The notes: generated by a model from the letters alone, not told the origin. A DNA stretch of 64,000 bases from Paracoccaceae bacterium (GCA_030697175.1 JAUYQR010000010.1:1-64000), one strand, 5' to 3'; numbered from the stretch's first letter, positions 36,829-45,156 are shown. Numbers and translations are program-made.

Positions 36829-37314
36829 ATGTCGTTCCGCCTGTCTTTTGCGGCTGCAATCGCTGCTGCCGTCGTGTCGGTCACCGCTGCGCAAGCCGCC
36901 TGCAACATTCCGGCGAACTCCGGCGCGATGCAGGCCGAACTGATCGACCACCTGAATGCCGAGCGGGCCGCGCGCGGCCTGAAACCGCTGCGCCTGTCGC
37001 CCAGCCTTGACAAGGCGGCGCAGGGGCACGCCTGCGACAATGCCAAGCGCCAGTCGATCAGCCACGTATCATCGGACGGCAGCCAGTTGCAGAACCGCCT
37101 GCGCCGGGCGGGCTATGCCTACAGGACCGCCGCCGAAAACACCGGGCGCGGCTTTGCCACCGGCAAGCGCGCCGTGGAATGGTGGATGAATTCACCGCAC
37201 CACAAGCACAACATGCTGATCGGCCAGATGCGTGACGTGGGCGTGGGCATTGCGATGAGCGCGGCCCCCGACAGCCGTCTGCATTGGATCATCGTGATGG
37301 GCAAGTCGAAATAG
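36829..37314 (+). CDS. Secreted CAP-domain (SCP/PR1-like) protein
   Basis: The 161-residue protein has a clear signal peptide (MSFRLSFAAAIAAAVVSVTAAQA). The CAP domain follows: HLNAERAARGLKPLRLSPSLDKAAQGHACDNA, SHVSSDGSQLQNRLRRAGY, AAENTGRG and the C-terminal WWMNSPHHKHNMLIGQMRDVGVGI. The metal-site His and Glu residues of CAP proteins can be seen in SHV, AEN and the HHKHN segment. The bacterial function is unknown. It ends 3 bases from the convergent kinase gene. Confidence 0.88.
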   Translation: MSFRLSFAAAIAAAVVSVTAAQAACNIPANSGAMQAELIDHLNAERAARGLKPLRLSPSLDKAAQGHACDNAKRQSISHVSSDGSQLQNRLRRAGYAYRTAAENTGRGFATGKRAVEWWMNSPHHKHNMLIGQMRDVGVGIAMSAAPDSRLHWIIVMGKSK

Positions 37315-37317
37315 GCT

Positions 37318-38640
37318 TCAGCGCGCGATCTGCAATTCGGCCTTGAGGCCGCCCAGACGGTCACTGTGCAAAAGGCGCAGCATACCGCCATGGCTCATCG
37401 CGACATCGGCCGCGATCGAGAGGCCAAGGCCCACCCCGCCGCCCCGGTTCGGGTCGCGCGCGCTGTCCAGCCGAGAAAACGGGCGCATCGCCTCGTCGCG
37501 CTGATCCGGCGGGATGCCGGGACCGTCATCTTCGACCGCGATGCGCAGCGCGGTGTCGGAAAACTGAAGTGACACCTCGACCCGCCGCCCGAAGCGCTGC
37601 GCATTGCCGATCAGGTTCTCGACCGCCCGCGTGACTGCCTGCGGCCGCATCATCACCGGCGACACCCTGCCCTCGACCACCGCCAGCGTGACGACCCCGC
37701 CGCCGCGCCCGGCCGCTGCGACCACGCCGCTGACCAATTCCACGGCATCAACAGCGATCATCTGCTCCATCGCATCGCCGCGCGCAAAGGACAGGAATTC
37801 GTCGACCATGCGTTCCATCTGGGTCACATCGGCCAGCAGTGCCTTGACGTCGTCATCCTCGGGCATCAGCGACAGACCCAGCTTGAGCCGCGTCAGCGGC
37901 GTGCGCAGATCGTGGCTGACACCCGACAGCATCAACGTGCGCTGTTCGATCTGGCGTTCGATCCGGGCGCGCATGTCAAGAAACGCCCGCCCGGCTGCCC
38001 GCACCTCCAGCGCGCCGCGCGGACGGTAGGTGACGGCGCGGCCCTTGCCGAAATCCTTCGCCGCCTCGGCCAGCCGGGTGATCGGCCGCAACTGGTTGCG
38101 CAAGAAGGCATAAGAAATCACCGTCATCAGGACCGAGGTGAAGATCATCAGCACCAAAAGCTGGTGCGGGTTGGTCGCGGCCATCCGCCGACGATCCAAC
38201 TTGACCTGCACTGGCCCGTGCCGGCTTTCGAAACGCAGGTTCACCATCCGCTCGGGGTCGGTCACGTCGGCGGCCATCAGGTCCGGCAACTTGGCGCGCA
38301 GCGTGTCGATGATCACTCCGCCCGACAGATCGAACGCACCACGCTGGTCTTCCACTGGCGCGTCCGGTCCTGCGGGAAGCATCACTTTGAGTTCAAGCGG
38401 GCCAGCGATCGCAATCGCCCGGGTCCGTGCTTCGCCGGGCGTCGTGCCCTTGGCCACCTCCTCAAGCAGGAACTCGAGGTCAATCGCCACGCCTTGGGTC
38501 ATCTGCCGGGTGACGCCTTCGTAATGGCGCTGGATGAATGCGGTGGACACGACAAGCTGGATCGCGACGATGGGCACGATCAGGATCAGGGCGGCACGCC
38601 CGTAAAGGCTGCGCGGGAGGAGACGTGGAAACAGAGCCAT
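37318..38640 (-). CDS. EnvZ-like sensor histidine kinase
   Basis: The 440-residue kinase has two membrane segments (YGRAALILIVPIVAIQLVVST; LLVLMIFTSVLMTVISYAFL) flanking a periplasmic sensor region of about 130 residues. It then has a HAMP domain, the H-box SGVSHDLRTPLTRLKLGL, an N-box (ENLIGNAQRF) and G-boxes (DDGPGIPPDQ, GVGLGLSIA). The arrangement resembles EnvZ/PetR-partner kinases. No response-regulator gene is adjacent in this window, so its partner is elsewhere. The ATG at 38640 overlaps by 16 bases, head to head, with the GTG start of the MBL gene. Confidence 0.9.
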   Translation of the reverse strand: MALFPRLLPRSLYGRAALILIVPIVAIQLVVSTAFIQRHYEGVTRQMTQGVAIDLEFLLEEVAKGTTPGEARTRAIAIAGPLELKVMLPAGPDAPVEDQRGAFDLSGGVIIDTLRAKLPDLMAADVTDPERMVNLRFESRHGPVQVKLDRRRMAATNPHQLLVLMIFTSVLMTVISYAFLRNQLRPITRLAEAAKDFGKGRAVTYRPRGALEVRAAGRAFLDMRARIERQIEQRTLMLSGVSHDLRTPLTRLKLGLSLMPEDDDVKALLADVTQMERMVDEFLSFARGDAMEQMIAVDAVELVSGVVAAAGRGGGVVTLAVVEGRVSPVMMRPQAVTRAVENLIGNAQRFGRRVEVSLQFSDTALRIAVEDDGPGIPPDQRDEAMRPFSRLDSARDPNRGGGVGLGLSIAADVAMSHGGMLRLLHSDRLGGLKAELQIAR

Positions 38641-39572
38641 CGCCGGAAAGCCTAGCCGCAGCGCCGGGACTTGGAAAGGCCGGTCTGGCCGAAGCCGTCG
38701 CCGACCCGGCGCTGCGGGTGCGCCGGGTGCGCGCAGCCAATCCGTCGCCCCTGACCGCAAGCGGCACCAACAGCTACATCATCGGCAGCGGTGATGTGGC
38801 GATCATCGACCCTGGACCGGCGCTGCCCGCGCATCTGGACGCGATCATGGCTGCACTCGAGACTGGCGAGAGGGTCAGCCATATCGTCGTGACCCACGCA
38901 CACCTTGACCATTCCGCGCTGGCACCGGCCTTGGCCACCCGGACCGGGGCAGAGGTGCTGGCTTACGGGCGTGCGACCGACGGGCGCAGCGCGGTGATGG
39001 CGCGATTGATTGCAGGCGGCGCTACACCGGGAGGCGGCGAAGGGCTGGACCACGGCTTCCGCCCGAACCGGTGCCTTGCAGACGGCGAAACCCTTTCCGG
39101 CGCAACATGGTCGGTCACGGCTGTGCACACGCCGGGCCACATCGGCGGCCACCTTTGCCTTGCGGCGGGCGACCTTCTGTTCAGCGGCGATCATGTGATG
39201 GGCTGGGCAAGCAGCCTCGTCTCACCTCCCGACGGCGACATGACGGATTACATGGCATCCCTCGCACGGCTGCGGATCGGGGCGTGGCGCCGCCTGCTGC
39301 CAGGGCATGGCGAGCCGGTGGACACTCCCGCCGACCGCATCGACGCGCTTCTCGCCCACCGCCGTGCCCGCGAGGCCGCGATCCGCACCGCATTGGTCAG
39401 CGGCCCGATGGGTTTGGCCACACTGACGGCGCGCGTTTACACCGGCACGCCGGAAAGTCTGATGCCAGCAGCCCGCCGCAACACTCTGGCGCATCTGATT
39501 GATCTGCATGGCAGAAATCTGATCCGCGCCACGCCAGCTCTCGGCCCGGAAGCGATTTTCCAGACCGCATGA
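38625..39572 (+). CDS. MBL-fold metallo-hydrolase (LACTB2-like)
   Basis: The roughly 315-residue cytoplasmic hydrolase has the H-x-H-x-D-H metal site in VVTHAHLDHSAL, then AVHTPGHIGGHLCL, LLFSGDHVMGW and LPGHGEPV. The N-terminal PSPLTASGTNSYIIG is typical of the LACTB2/glyoxalase-II-like branch. A C-terminal winged-helix-like tail (TARVYTGTPESLMPAARRNTLAHLIDL) supports this. The GTG at 38625 is chosen because GGGAGGAG lies just before it; a GTG near 38715 would be the alternative. The chosen start overlaps the divergent kinase by 16 bases. Confidence 0.87.
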   Translation: METEPSPESLAAAPGLGKAGLAEAVADPALRVRRVRAANPSPLTASGTNSYIIGSGDVAIIDPGPALPAHLDAIMAALETGERVSHIVVTHAHLDHSALAPALATRTGAEVLAYGRATDGRSAVMARLIAGGATPGGGEGLDHGFRPNRCLADGETLSGATWSVTAVHTPGHIGGHLCLAAGDLLFSGDHVMGWASSLVSPPDGDMTDYMASLARLRIGAWRRLLPGHGEPVDTPADRIDALLAHRRAREAAIRTALVSGPMGLATLTARVYTGTPESLMPAARRNTLAHLIDLHGRNLIRATPALGPEAIFQTA

Positions 39573-39641
39573 GCAAACCCGCAGGTTTGCCGGTTTTGCC
39601 CCTTGCCGCCCTATACACAGCTTGCTATACGGCCCCCGTGT

Positions 39642-39716
39642 TCCGGCGTAGCTCAGCGGTAGAGCAGTTGACTGTTAATCAATTGGTCGTAGGTTCGATC
39701 CCTACCGCCGGAGCCA
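39642..39716 (+). tRNA. tRNA-Asn (anticodon GTT), CCA encoded
   Basis: The acceptor arms TCCGGCG (39642-39648) and CGCCGGA (39706-39712) pair fully, followed by discriminator G and CCA. The D-arm (GCTC...GAGC), an anticodon loop CTGTTAA with GTT at 39674-39676, and the T-arm GTAGG TTCGATC CCTAC are all present. It reads away from the MBL gene. The DNA just beyond it drops in GC and begins the CoiA-like locus. Confidence 0.97.
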
Positions 39717-39766
39717 ATCACCCTTGATTTCATTGGGAAAATTGGCAGAACACAAAATCTACTAAC

Positions 39767-39795
39767 AACCTACCCCTAGGATTTTCGGGGTTAGG
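39767..39795 (-). terminator. Possible terminator at the end of the CoiA-like gene
   Basis: On the minus strand CCTAACCCC pairs with GGGGTAGG (one bulged base), loop about 10 bases, and TTGTTAGT follows. It overlaps the stop codon of the CoiA-like gene. The stem has one bulge and the T-tract is interrupted, so confidence is moderate. Confidence 0.5.
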
Positions 39796-40597
39796 AAGGC
39801 ACCAAGTGCGCCACACGACCGGCGGGCCAGTTGTAGCCGTTCTTCGTGTAAGCACGCCGCGGCTTCACTTTCACAAGCAAGCTTTCCGCTTCGTACGGCC
39901 CTTCAAGGGTTAGTTCCTTGTACCGCTTGGAATACCTGTGGAAGCCCCCGCTATAGTTTTCGTCGCCCCCTTCGGAGTACCAAGTTGATTCTTCGACGTA
40001 GATTTGATGCCCTGCCAACCGCCCTAGCCAAAACGCCTTGTCCTTAGGGTCGTACATCCACATGCCATCTTGTCCGTTGAAACCGTGTACCCAACGTTCA
40101 AACGGGCGCGGCGAATACCGTTCAACGAACCAATCACCGTTGTACCTGCTACGCCCGTTCGCCCAAACCGACGAACCAAGGAACGGTATCCAGATTTGAG
40201 CGATGCCCACACGCGCGTAAGAAAAGGCGCGGCGCTCTATTTCGTCCAAACCTATCGGCGTGTGCTGTAACTCAAATGCGATTTGTCGACCTTTTGGCGA
40301 CCATGCCATTACGTCGGCGCGGCGATCACCGGGTAGTGTATCAACGACAAACTCTAGTTGCGCGCGGATACTGCGACGGGCAAGCGCGTCGGCTACTAGC
40401 TGCTTTGCTTCAAGGTGCGCTTTCGTTTCGCCCTTTGCCCATGAACAGGACGTGGGCGGCTTGTGGGCAAAGTGGTGAACAACCTTTCGCCCCTTGCGAA
40501 GAATCAATAGCCCCTTGCATTCGGGGCACCGATATTCGGGGCCGCGTTCTGCAACAGCGGCTGAAATACGAACGCCGTCTAGTGATCCTACTAGCAT
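39791..40597 (-). CDS. CoiA-family nuclease-like protein
   Basis: The 268-residue protein resembles the competence protein CoiA family. An N-terminal zinc-ribbon-like CPECKGLLILRKGRK and HHFAH motif is followed by AHLEAKQLVADAL. Next comes a PD-(D/E)xK-like core, RRADVMAWSPKGRQIAFELQ, with the D and the E-x-Q spaced as in this nuclease fold. The C-terminal 140 residues (Trp/Tyr-rich) are not recognised. Base composition is visibly lower in GC than its neighbours. The gene lies next to tRNA-Asn and a truncated Lon gene. CoiA acts in transformation in Gram-positives, but stand-alone homologues are found in mobile regions. Acquisition by transfer is likely; a role in DNA processing or defence is inference. 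Confidence 0.72.
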   Translation of the reverse strand: MLVGSLDGVRISAAVAERGPEYRCPECKGLLILRKGRKVVHHFAHKPPTSCSWAKGETKAHLEAKQLVADALARRSIRAQLEFVVDTLPGDRRADVMAWSPKGRQIAFELQHTPIGLDEIERRAFSYARVGIAQIWIPFLGSSVWANGRSRYNGDWFVERYSPRPFERWVHGFNGQDGMWMYDPKDKAFWLGRLAGHQIYVEESTWYSEGGDENYSGGFHRYSKRYKELTLEGPYEAESLLVKVKPRRAYTKNGYNWPAGRVAHLVPS

Positions 40598-40651
40598 GGT
40601 ACATTCCGACTACGAACGGGATTGCGCCACTATACCTTGTATCTGCGAATG

Positions 40652-40686
40652 AAAAAGCCCCGACCCGTCGCAAATCGGGCCGGGGC
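40652..40686 (-). terminator. Rho-independent terminator downstream of the Lon-like gene
   Basis: On the minus strand GCCCCGGCCCG pairs with CGGGTCGGGGC (one mismatch/G-U), loop 8 bases, followed by TTTTT at 40656-40652. It lies about 60 bases after the end of the truncated Lon-like gene and just upstream of the CoiA-like gene, insulating the two. Confidence 0.85.
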
Positions 40687-40747
40687 CTGTGGCCGGGCGC
40701 AACCCCAGAAACGCACGGCGGCACGGGGTAAGGGGGGGGGTGGCGGC

Positions 40748-42340
40748 TCACGTCGTCGCGCCTGCCCCGCCCCCAAGGCAAGGGCGCATAGCCTCATGCC
40801 CTAGACGGGTTGGCGGCGGGCCGAAGGCGCACAACAGCCCGCCGCCTGTGACCGGGCGGAGGTCGTCACGCTTGCACGCCCCTGCGACCATGCGGGCGAA
40901 CAGGACCACGCTTTCGGGCGTTCGGGGCATGTCGGGACTGAAGTCGGCCCCCACCTTGAACAAGCGCCCGAAATCGGGATCGTGCGGCGTCAGCAACAGG
41001 TGCAGCAACGCGTCACCAACCAGCACCACCCGCACTTGCAGCGGGATCGGCTCCGGTTCAAGGGTGCCGGTCGAGATCAGGCTCAGCATTTCGGCGGCAG
41101 AGCTGATCCTGATGGCGCGCGTTTCCAGACAGCGCTTCAGCGCCTCCCATGCGAGGGGTTCACTCAGCAAGCGCATTGCATCGAGAACGAGAAAGCCACC
41201 GTTCGCCCGATGCAGCGCACCAGGCCGGATCAGCGTGAAATCGGTGACCAGCGCACCCATCGTCGAGATATGGTCCACCTTGCCGATCAGATTTGCCAAC
41301 GATGGCAAAGGCTCGGTGATGATCGGGGCGCCGGCTGCGGTTGAAGGATCGTTGGAGACCATGACGTTGACGGCATAGCGGTGAAGTGCAGGGTCTTCAT
41401 GGACACCTGTCCTGGCCACTGGAAACGGACCTTCCTGCCGTCGATTGCCCAGACTGAGAAACAGATCGGCGTTTTCGATCAGATCCGCCCGCAGCGCTGA
41501 CAGGTGCTGGGTGATCGCCTCGATGCCACTGAACGCGGCAAACACGCTTTCCAGCGCATCATCCACCGCTTGCGTGGCCATTTCGGCGTTCAAGAGGGCA
41601 ACCGCCGCGCGATGGTCCTTTTCCAGTCGTGGGATCGACTTGAGATACTTTTCAAGATCCCTCTCGGTCAGATCGACGGCGGCTTCGATCTTGTGGCGCT
41701 CGTCTTCGGTCAGATTGGCAAAGTCATCCGGTTTCATCACCTCGCCGTTGCGCACACCCGCGATGGCGAACCCCATCGGCGTTCGCAGGATCGTCACATT
41801 GCGCTGATGCGACTTTTCTACCAGCTTTTCGAAGGTGTCCTGTTTGCGCGTTGCCAGCCGCTGCTCGAAGCTGCTTCTGCGGCTTTGGTATTGCTCAGAG
41901 TCGAAAAGCGCAGGAATGTCGTTGGCCAGATCGTCAACCAGCGCTTGCATTGCCTTTTGCAAAGGTCGCGCGGTGCCAGGCGGCATTGCGATGGCCTTGG
42001 GCCGATCCGGACCGGCAAAGTCATTCACGTAGACCCAGTCCGATGGAACCGGTCGTGTCGCTGCTTCGGCTTCGAGCAGGGTCTGCACCGCCGAATGGCG
42101 CCCTGCCCCGCTGGGACCAAGGACAAACAGGTTGAATTCGGCATGTCGGATCCGGGCCGCCGTGCGGATTGCACCCAAGGCGCGATCTTGCCCGATCAGA
42201 CTGTTCAACGGTTCAAGAGACGCTGTGGTCTTGAAATCCAGCAGGTCTGGATCGCAACAGACTTTCAGGTCGTTCATCATCAGCAGCGATGATGATACTG
42301 CGCGGTCAGTGGATTTGCTGCTGGCTGATCTGCGGGCCAT
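40748..42340 (-). pseudogene. Lon-family ATPase gene truncated before the protease domain
   Basis: The 530-residue product matches the N-terminal and ATPase parts of large Lon-like proteases with an AAA_32-type domain: NSLIGQDRALGAIRTAARI, Walker A-like GPSGAGRHSA, VYVNDFAGPDRPKAIAMPPG, GALHRANGGFLVLDAMRLLSEP and FGRLFKVGADFSPDM. Family members run to about 800 residues and end in a Ser-Lys protease domain. Here homology stops near residue 500 (RDDLRPVTGG), followed by 29 unrelated residues (GPPPTRLGHEAM...). The catalytic S/K domain is therefore missing. The break lies at about 40840, near a 9-bp inverted repeat (40812-40820/40838-40846). It may be a remnant or a regulated ATPase without peptidase. 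Confidence 0.62.
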
Positions 42341-42474
42341 TATGCTGCCTTTGTCGCTTGCCGTCGATCCAGACGAGCCAAGCACACTGGCGCAAGGCGC
42401 GGCTCTGGCGTGCAATCGGGCATAAGGCTGAACACTTCCGCCGACATTGACAAAGATCAATGAGGCTTGGGCAG

Positions 42475-42846
42475 TTACGTGTCCGGGTCTTTCTCCGGGG
42501 TCAAGAGCAGGGCGATCAGCGCCGCAATTCCAACCCCGGCTGCGGCCCACGCCTCCAGCCGCTGTCTATTCTTGTTGGGCATCAGCAAAAGCACCAGATC
42601 GACCAGCATCGTCAACCACGCCGCTGCTTGCCGCCGTCTTGCCGCTGCCCGCGCCCGCGCCCGCAAGACCAGGGCAATCGTCAAGGCCAATCCGAAGAAG
42701 CCCAGACCGGCGATCCCCAGCGCACCGGGCAGTCCCGTCACCGGAACCAACGCCGCAATCGCAGCCGCAACCAGAAGCACCCCGCCGGCCAAACCTGCAA
42801 GCACCATCACCAAGGCCAGCCCGATCTGCACTCCGATCCGTGCCAT
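42475..42846 (-). CDS. YqjE-like small membrane protein (holin-X/phage holin superfamily)
   Basis: The 123-residue protein has three hydrophobic stretches (ALVMVLAGLAGGVLLVAAAIAAL; ALGIAGLGFFGLALTIALVL; AWAAAGVGIAALIALLL), with a basic linker between the second and third. It fits the actinobacterial holin-X/YqjE type of membrane protein rather than a true phage holin. The gene follows the DUF883 gene (17-base gap), the same pairing as E. coli yqjD-yqjE. The ATG at 42846 is chosen; an earlier in-frame ATG at 42909 would overlap the DUF883 gene. Confidence 0.65.
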   Translation of the reverse strand: MARIGVQIGLALVMVLAGLAGGVLLVAAAIAALVPVTGLPGALGIAGLGFFGLALTIALVLRARARAAARRRQAAAWLTMLVDLVLLLMPNKNRQRLEAWAAAGVGIAALIALLLTPEKDPDT

Positions 42847-42863
42847 CACCGCGCGACCGACGC

Positions 42864-43205
42864 TCAATTCCGACGCGAGAAAAGCAGACCAACCAGCACC
42901 CCGAGGCATAGCACCCCGGCCAGCGAGGCCAAAGGGTGCGCACGAACATCCCCTTCCAGCCCCTTTTGCAGCGCTTCCATCCTTTGGCGAATCTCTTGAA
43001 TGGTGCGCAGTGCCTCGTCCGGCGCTTCACCGGTCACCGCTTTGGCGCGCGTTGCCAGGTCCTCGGCTTGCAGAGCGCCGTAGCGCTGCAAGGATTCTGC
43101 CAATGATGTGACATCAGCGCGAAGCTGCTGGAACTCCTTCATCAGATCCTCACCGGCAGTTTCACGCGTCGACCGGGATTTCGTCCTGCTTTCCGACCCA
43201 AGCAT
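42864..43205 (-). CDS. DUF883 (ElaB/YqjD-type) membrane-anchored protein
   Basis: The 113-residue protein has a helical, charged N-terminal part (LMKEFQQLRADVTSLAESLQRY; LRTIQEIRQRMEALQKGLEG). It ends with a C-terminal membrane anchor with the family motif HPLASLAGVLCLGVLVGLLF and basic tail SRRN. YqjD/ElaB proteins tether stationary-phase ribosomes to the membrane in E. coli. It is paired with the YqjE-like gene. The start at 43205 is chosen; the frame is open to 43277. Confidence 0.78.
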   Translation of the reverse strand: MLGSESRTKSRSTRETAGEDLMKEFQQLRADVTSLAESLQRYGALQAEDLATRAKAVTGEAPDEALRTIQEIRQRMEALQKGLEGDVRAHPLASLAGVLCLGVLVGLLFSRRN

Positions 43206-43274
43206 CACAATTCCTCGCGTTCTGAATTTCAGGCAACCTAGCACAGTGCCGCGAAAGTATCCGGCGATTTGCGT

Positions 43275-43312
43275 CATTCCCGGAATCTACCAACATTCCC
43301 GGAATCTACCAA
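43275..43312. repeat. 19-bp perfect tandem duplication (intergenic)
   Basis: CATTCCCGGAATCTACCAA occurs twice in succession (43275-43293, 43294-43312). It lies in the 256-base gap between the DUF883 gene and the VIT1-like gene. Each copy contains the palindrome ATTCCCGGAAT, so the duplication doubles a possible operator. Nothing else recognisable lies in the gap. Confidence 0.9.
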
Positions 43313-43461
43313 CTTTAGCGGCCCGCCATCAGCGCGGTGAACCTGGAACGCTTCGCACCGGCATGGCTTTGTCGGCAAACCGCGCCCATACTGATTTAGC
43401 GCAAAGACGTCGCTCAAACCGCCGCGTTTAAGGCGCTGGCGACCATGCCCGAGGATGACCC

Positions 43462-44169
43462 ATGAAGCTTGCCTATCAATCTGCCCATCAGGAATTGCAT
43501 TACCTTGACCGCGCAGGGTGGCTGCGCGCGGCCGTTCTTGGCGCGAATGACGGGATCGTCTCGGTCTCATCGCTGATCGTGGGGGTCGCTGCGGCGGACC
43601 CGAGCCGTGCAGCGATCCTCATTGCCGGGGCAGCGGGGCTTGCGGCGGGAGCCATGTCGATGGCAGCAGGCGAGTATGTTTCGGTCTCGTCGCAATCCGA
43701 TGTCGAACGTGCCGACATCGTACGCGAACGGCAGGCCCTGATCGACACGCCCGAAGCAGAGGAGCGGGAGTTGGCCTCCATCTACGAATCCCGCGGCCTT
43801 TCGCCCCAGACGGCGGCGCTGGTTGCCCGCGAACTTACCGAGAAGGATGATCTGGCGGCGCATGTCCGCGACGAACTTGGTCTTTCCGAGGTCCACGCAG
43901 CAAACCCGCTGCAGGCTGCGTTTGCATCGGGGCTGACGTTCACGGTTGCGGCGGCCGTGCCAGTGGTTGCTGCGGCGGTGGCTCCGGAGGCCCAGATCAT
44001 TCCGACGGTGGTGATCGCCACGCTGATCAGCCTCGCCGGGCTTGGGGCCATCGGCGCGCATGCCGGGGGGGCGCCAAAACCGAGGGCAACCGCGCGGGTC
44101 CTTTTCTGGGGTGCGGCTGCGATGGCGATCACGGCGGGTGTCGGCCGCATCTTCGGGGTATCGGTGTAA
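43462..44169 (+). CDS. VIT1/CCC1-family iron/manganese transporter
   Basis: The 235-residue membrane protein has the family N-terminus (HYLDRAGWLRAAVLGANDGIVSVSSLIVGVAAA) and GAMSMAAGEYVSVSSQSDVERADI, followed by a charged cytosolic helical region (residues about 90-145) and three C-terminal hydrophobic segments. VIT1/CCC1 proteins move Fe2+ or Mn2+ across membranes. The residual 249 bases to the DUF1194 gene hold no convincing gene. Confidence 0.88.
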   Translation: MKLAYQSAHQELHYLDRAGWLRAAVLGANDGIVSVSSLIVGVAAADPSRAAILIAGAAGLAAGAMSMAAGEYVSVSSQSDVERADIVRERQALIDTPEAEERELASIYESRGLSPQTAALVARELTEKDDLAAHVRDELGLSEVHAANPLQAAFASGLTFTVAAAVPVVAAAVAPEAQIIPTVVIATLISLAGLGAIGAHAGGAPKPRATARVLFWGAAAMAITAGVGRIFGVSV

Positions 44170-44418
44170 CGTCCGGCAACCCATGCCGTGTCGCGACCAA
44201 AGCATCCGTATTGCCCAACATGGCAGTTTGCGCCGGGTTGAGCTTTCGTCTTTCGACAGGGCCGCGACAGGCCCCGGCACCTCGTCCAGAAAGGCTGAGG
44301 TAAGGTCTGCCAGACCGGCAGGAGCGTCTCCCAGGGTCGCCGCCAGACGATCTGCCGCTGTCTTGTCGGGCAATCAGGCCCCGGCATCTTGCTCTGCGGG
44401 GGTCTCGTGGATCATCGG

Positions 44419-45156
44419 TCAATACCGCCTGCAATCCGGACCGACCGCATCTGGACAGACCACCTCGTTCAGTGCCAGCAATTCACGGTGCAACTTTCGG
44501 CGCAGGGCGGCGGGAAAGCTTTCCAGGCCGTCGACCTCGATCACAAAGGACCCGACGCCGCCGATCACCGCAGTGCGGTAGTATTCGCCAAGCCTCCCGT
44601 CCTTGTCGGCAATGGCAAGGCCATTGATCGTCACGCCACGGTCCAGGGCATGCTTGCGCGCAGGTGCAAGCGCGATGCCGCGCGAACGCCCCGTCATCGT
44701 GTTGGCGCGCCCGTCGCCAGAGATGTCCAGCACCCTACGGTCTGCACATCGTCCATCTTCCTCGAACAATTCCGTCGCGGCGAGGATGCCAACCCCGATG
44801 TCGGTGTTGCCGCTGATCCTGCGTGGCGTTGCGGCCAGTCGAGCGGCAAAGCCCGCAAGGTCATCCCTTGATGTGACACGCTGCCACGGGACGATTTGAA
44901 CGCCGTAGGCACTGTCAGCCCAGAACAGCGATGCAATGTCGACCACCCCGGCGTCGTCAAAAGCCGACTGCACCACAGGATCCATCAAGGCTGCCACATA
45001 TCCGGCCTTCTGGATTGCAAATTCCGCGTCTGAAATGCTGCCCGACGCATCCATCGCCAGAACCAATGCCACATCCGCACAGGCGGCGTGAACACCGCCG
45101 TAGCCAAAAGACCAGGAACACACGGCCGCCGAAAAACCTCGCCCAATACGGCGCAT
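44419..45156 (-). CDS. DUF1194 (von Willebrand factor A-like) exported protein
   Basis: The roughly 245-residue protein starts with a probable signal peptide (RRIGRGFSAAVCSWSFGYGGVHAACA). It continues with a VWA-type metal-ion-dependent adhesion site VALVLAMDASGSISDAEF, where the D-x-S-x-S pattern is intact. GNTDIGVGI and VLDISGDGRAN complete the fold. Function is unknown; DUF1194 genes are frequent in Rhodobacteraceae. An alternative ATG lies four codons upstream at 45168. It diverges from the SARP-like regulator with about 250 bases between. Confidence 0.85.
   Translation of the reverse strand: MRRIGRGFSAAVCSWSFGYGGVHAACADVALVLAMDASGSISDAEFAIQKAGYVAALMDPVVQSAFDDAGVVDIASLFWADSAYGVQIVPWQRVTSRDDLAGFAARLAATPRRISGNTDIGVGILAATELFEEDGRCADRRVLDISGDGRANTMTGRSRGIALAPARKHALDRGVTINGLAIADKDGRLGEYYRTAVIGGVGSFVIEVDGLESFPAALRRKLHRELLALNEVVCPDAVGPDCRRY

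Noticed and set aside
42475-42846. Prophage holin
   Set aside because: The gene has a holin-superfamily look but is paired with a DUF883 gene as in yqjDE, and no other phage gene is nearby.
39700-43000. A direct repeat of the tRNA-Asn 3' end marking an integrated element
   Set aside because: I looked for a second copy of the T-arm/acceptor sequence downstream and saw none, and no integrase is present, so an att site cannot be claimed.
43567-44373. A minus-strand open frame opposite the VIT1 gene, starting with a plausible helical segment
   Set aside because: Only its first 60 or so codons lie outside the VIT1 gene; the rest is an antisense shadow and no family is recognised.
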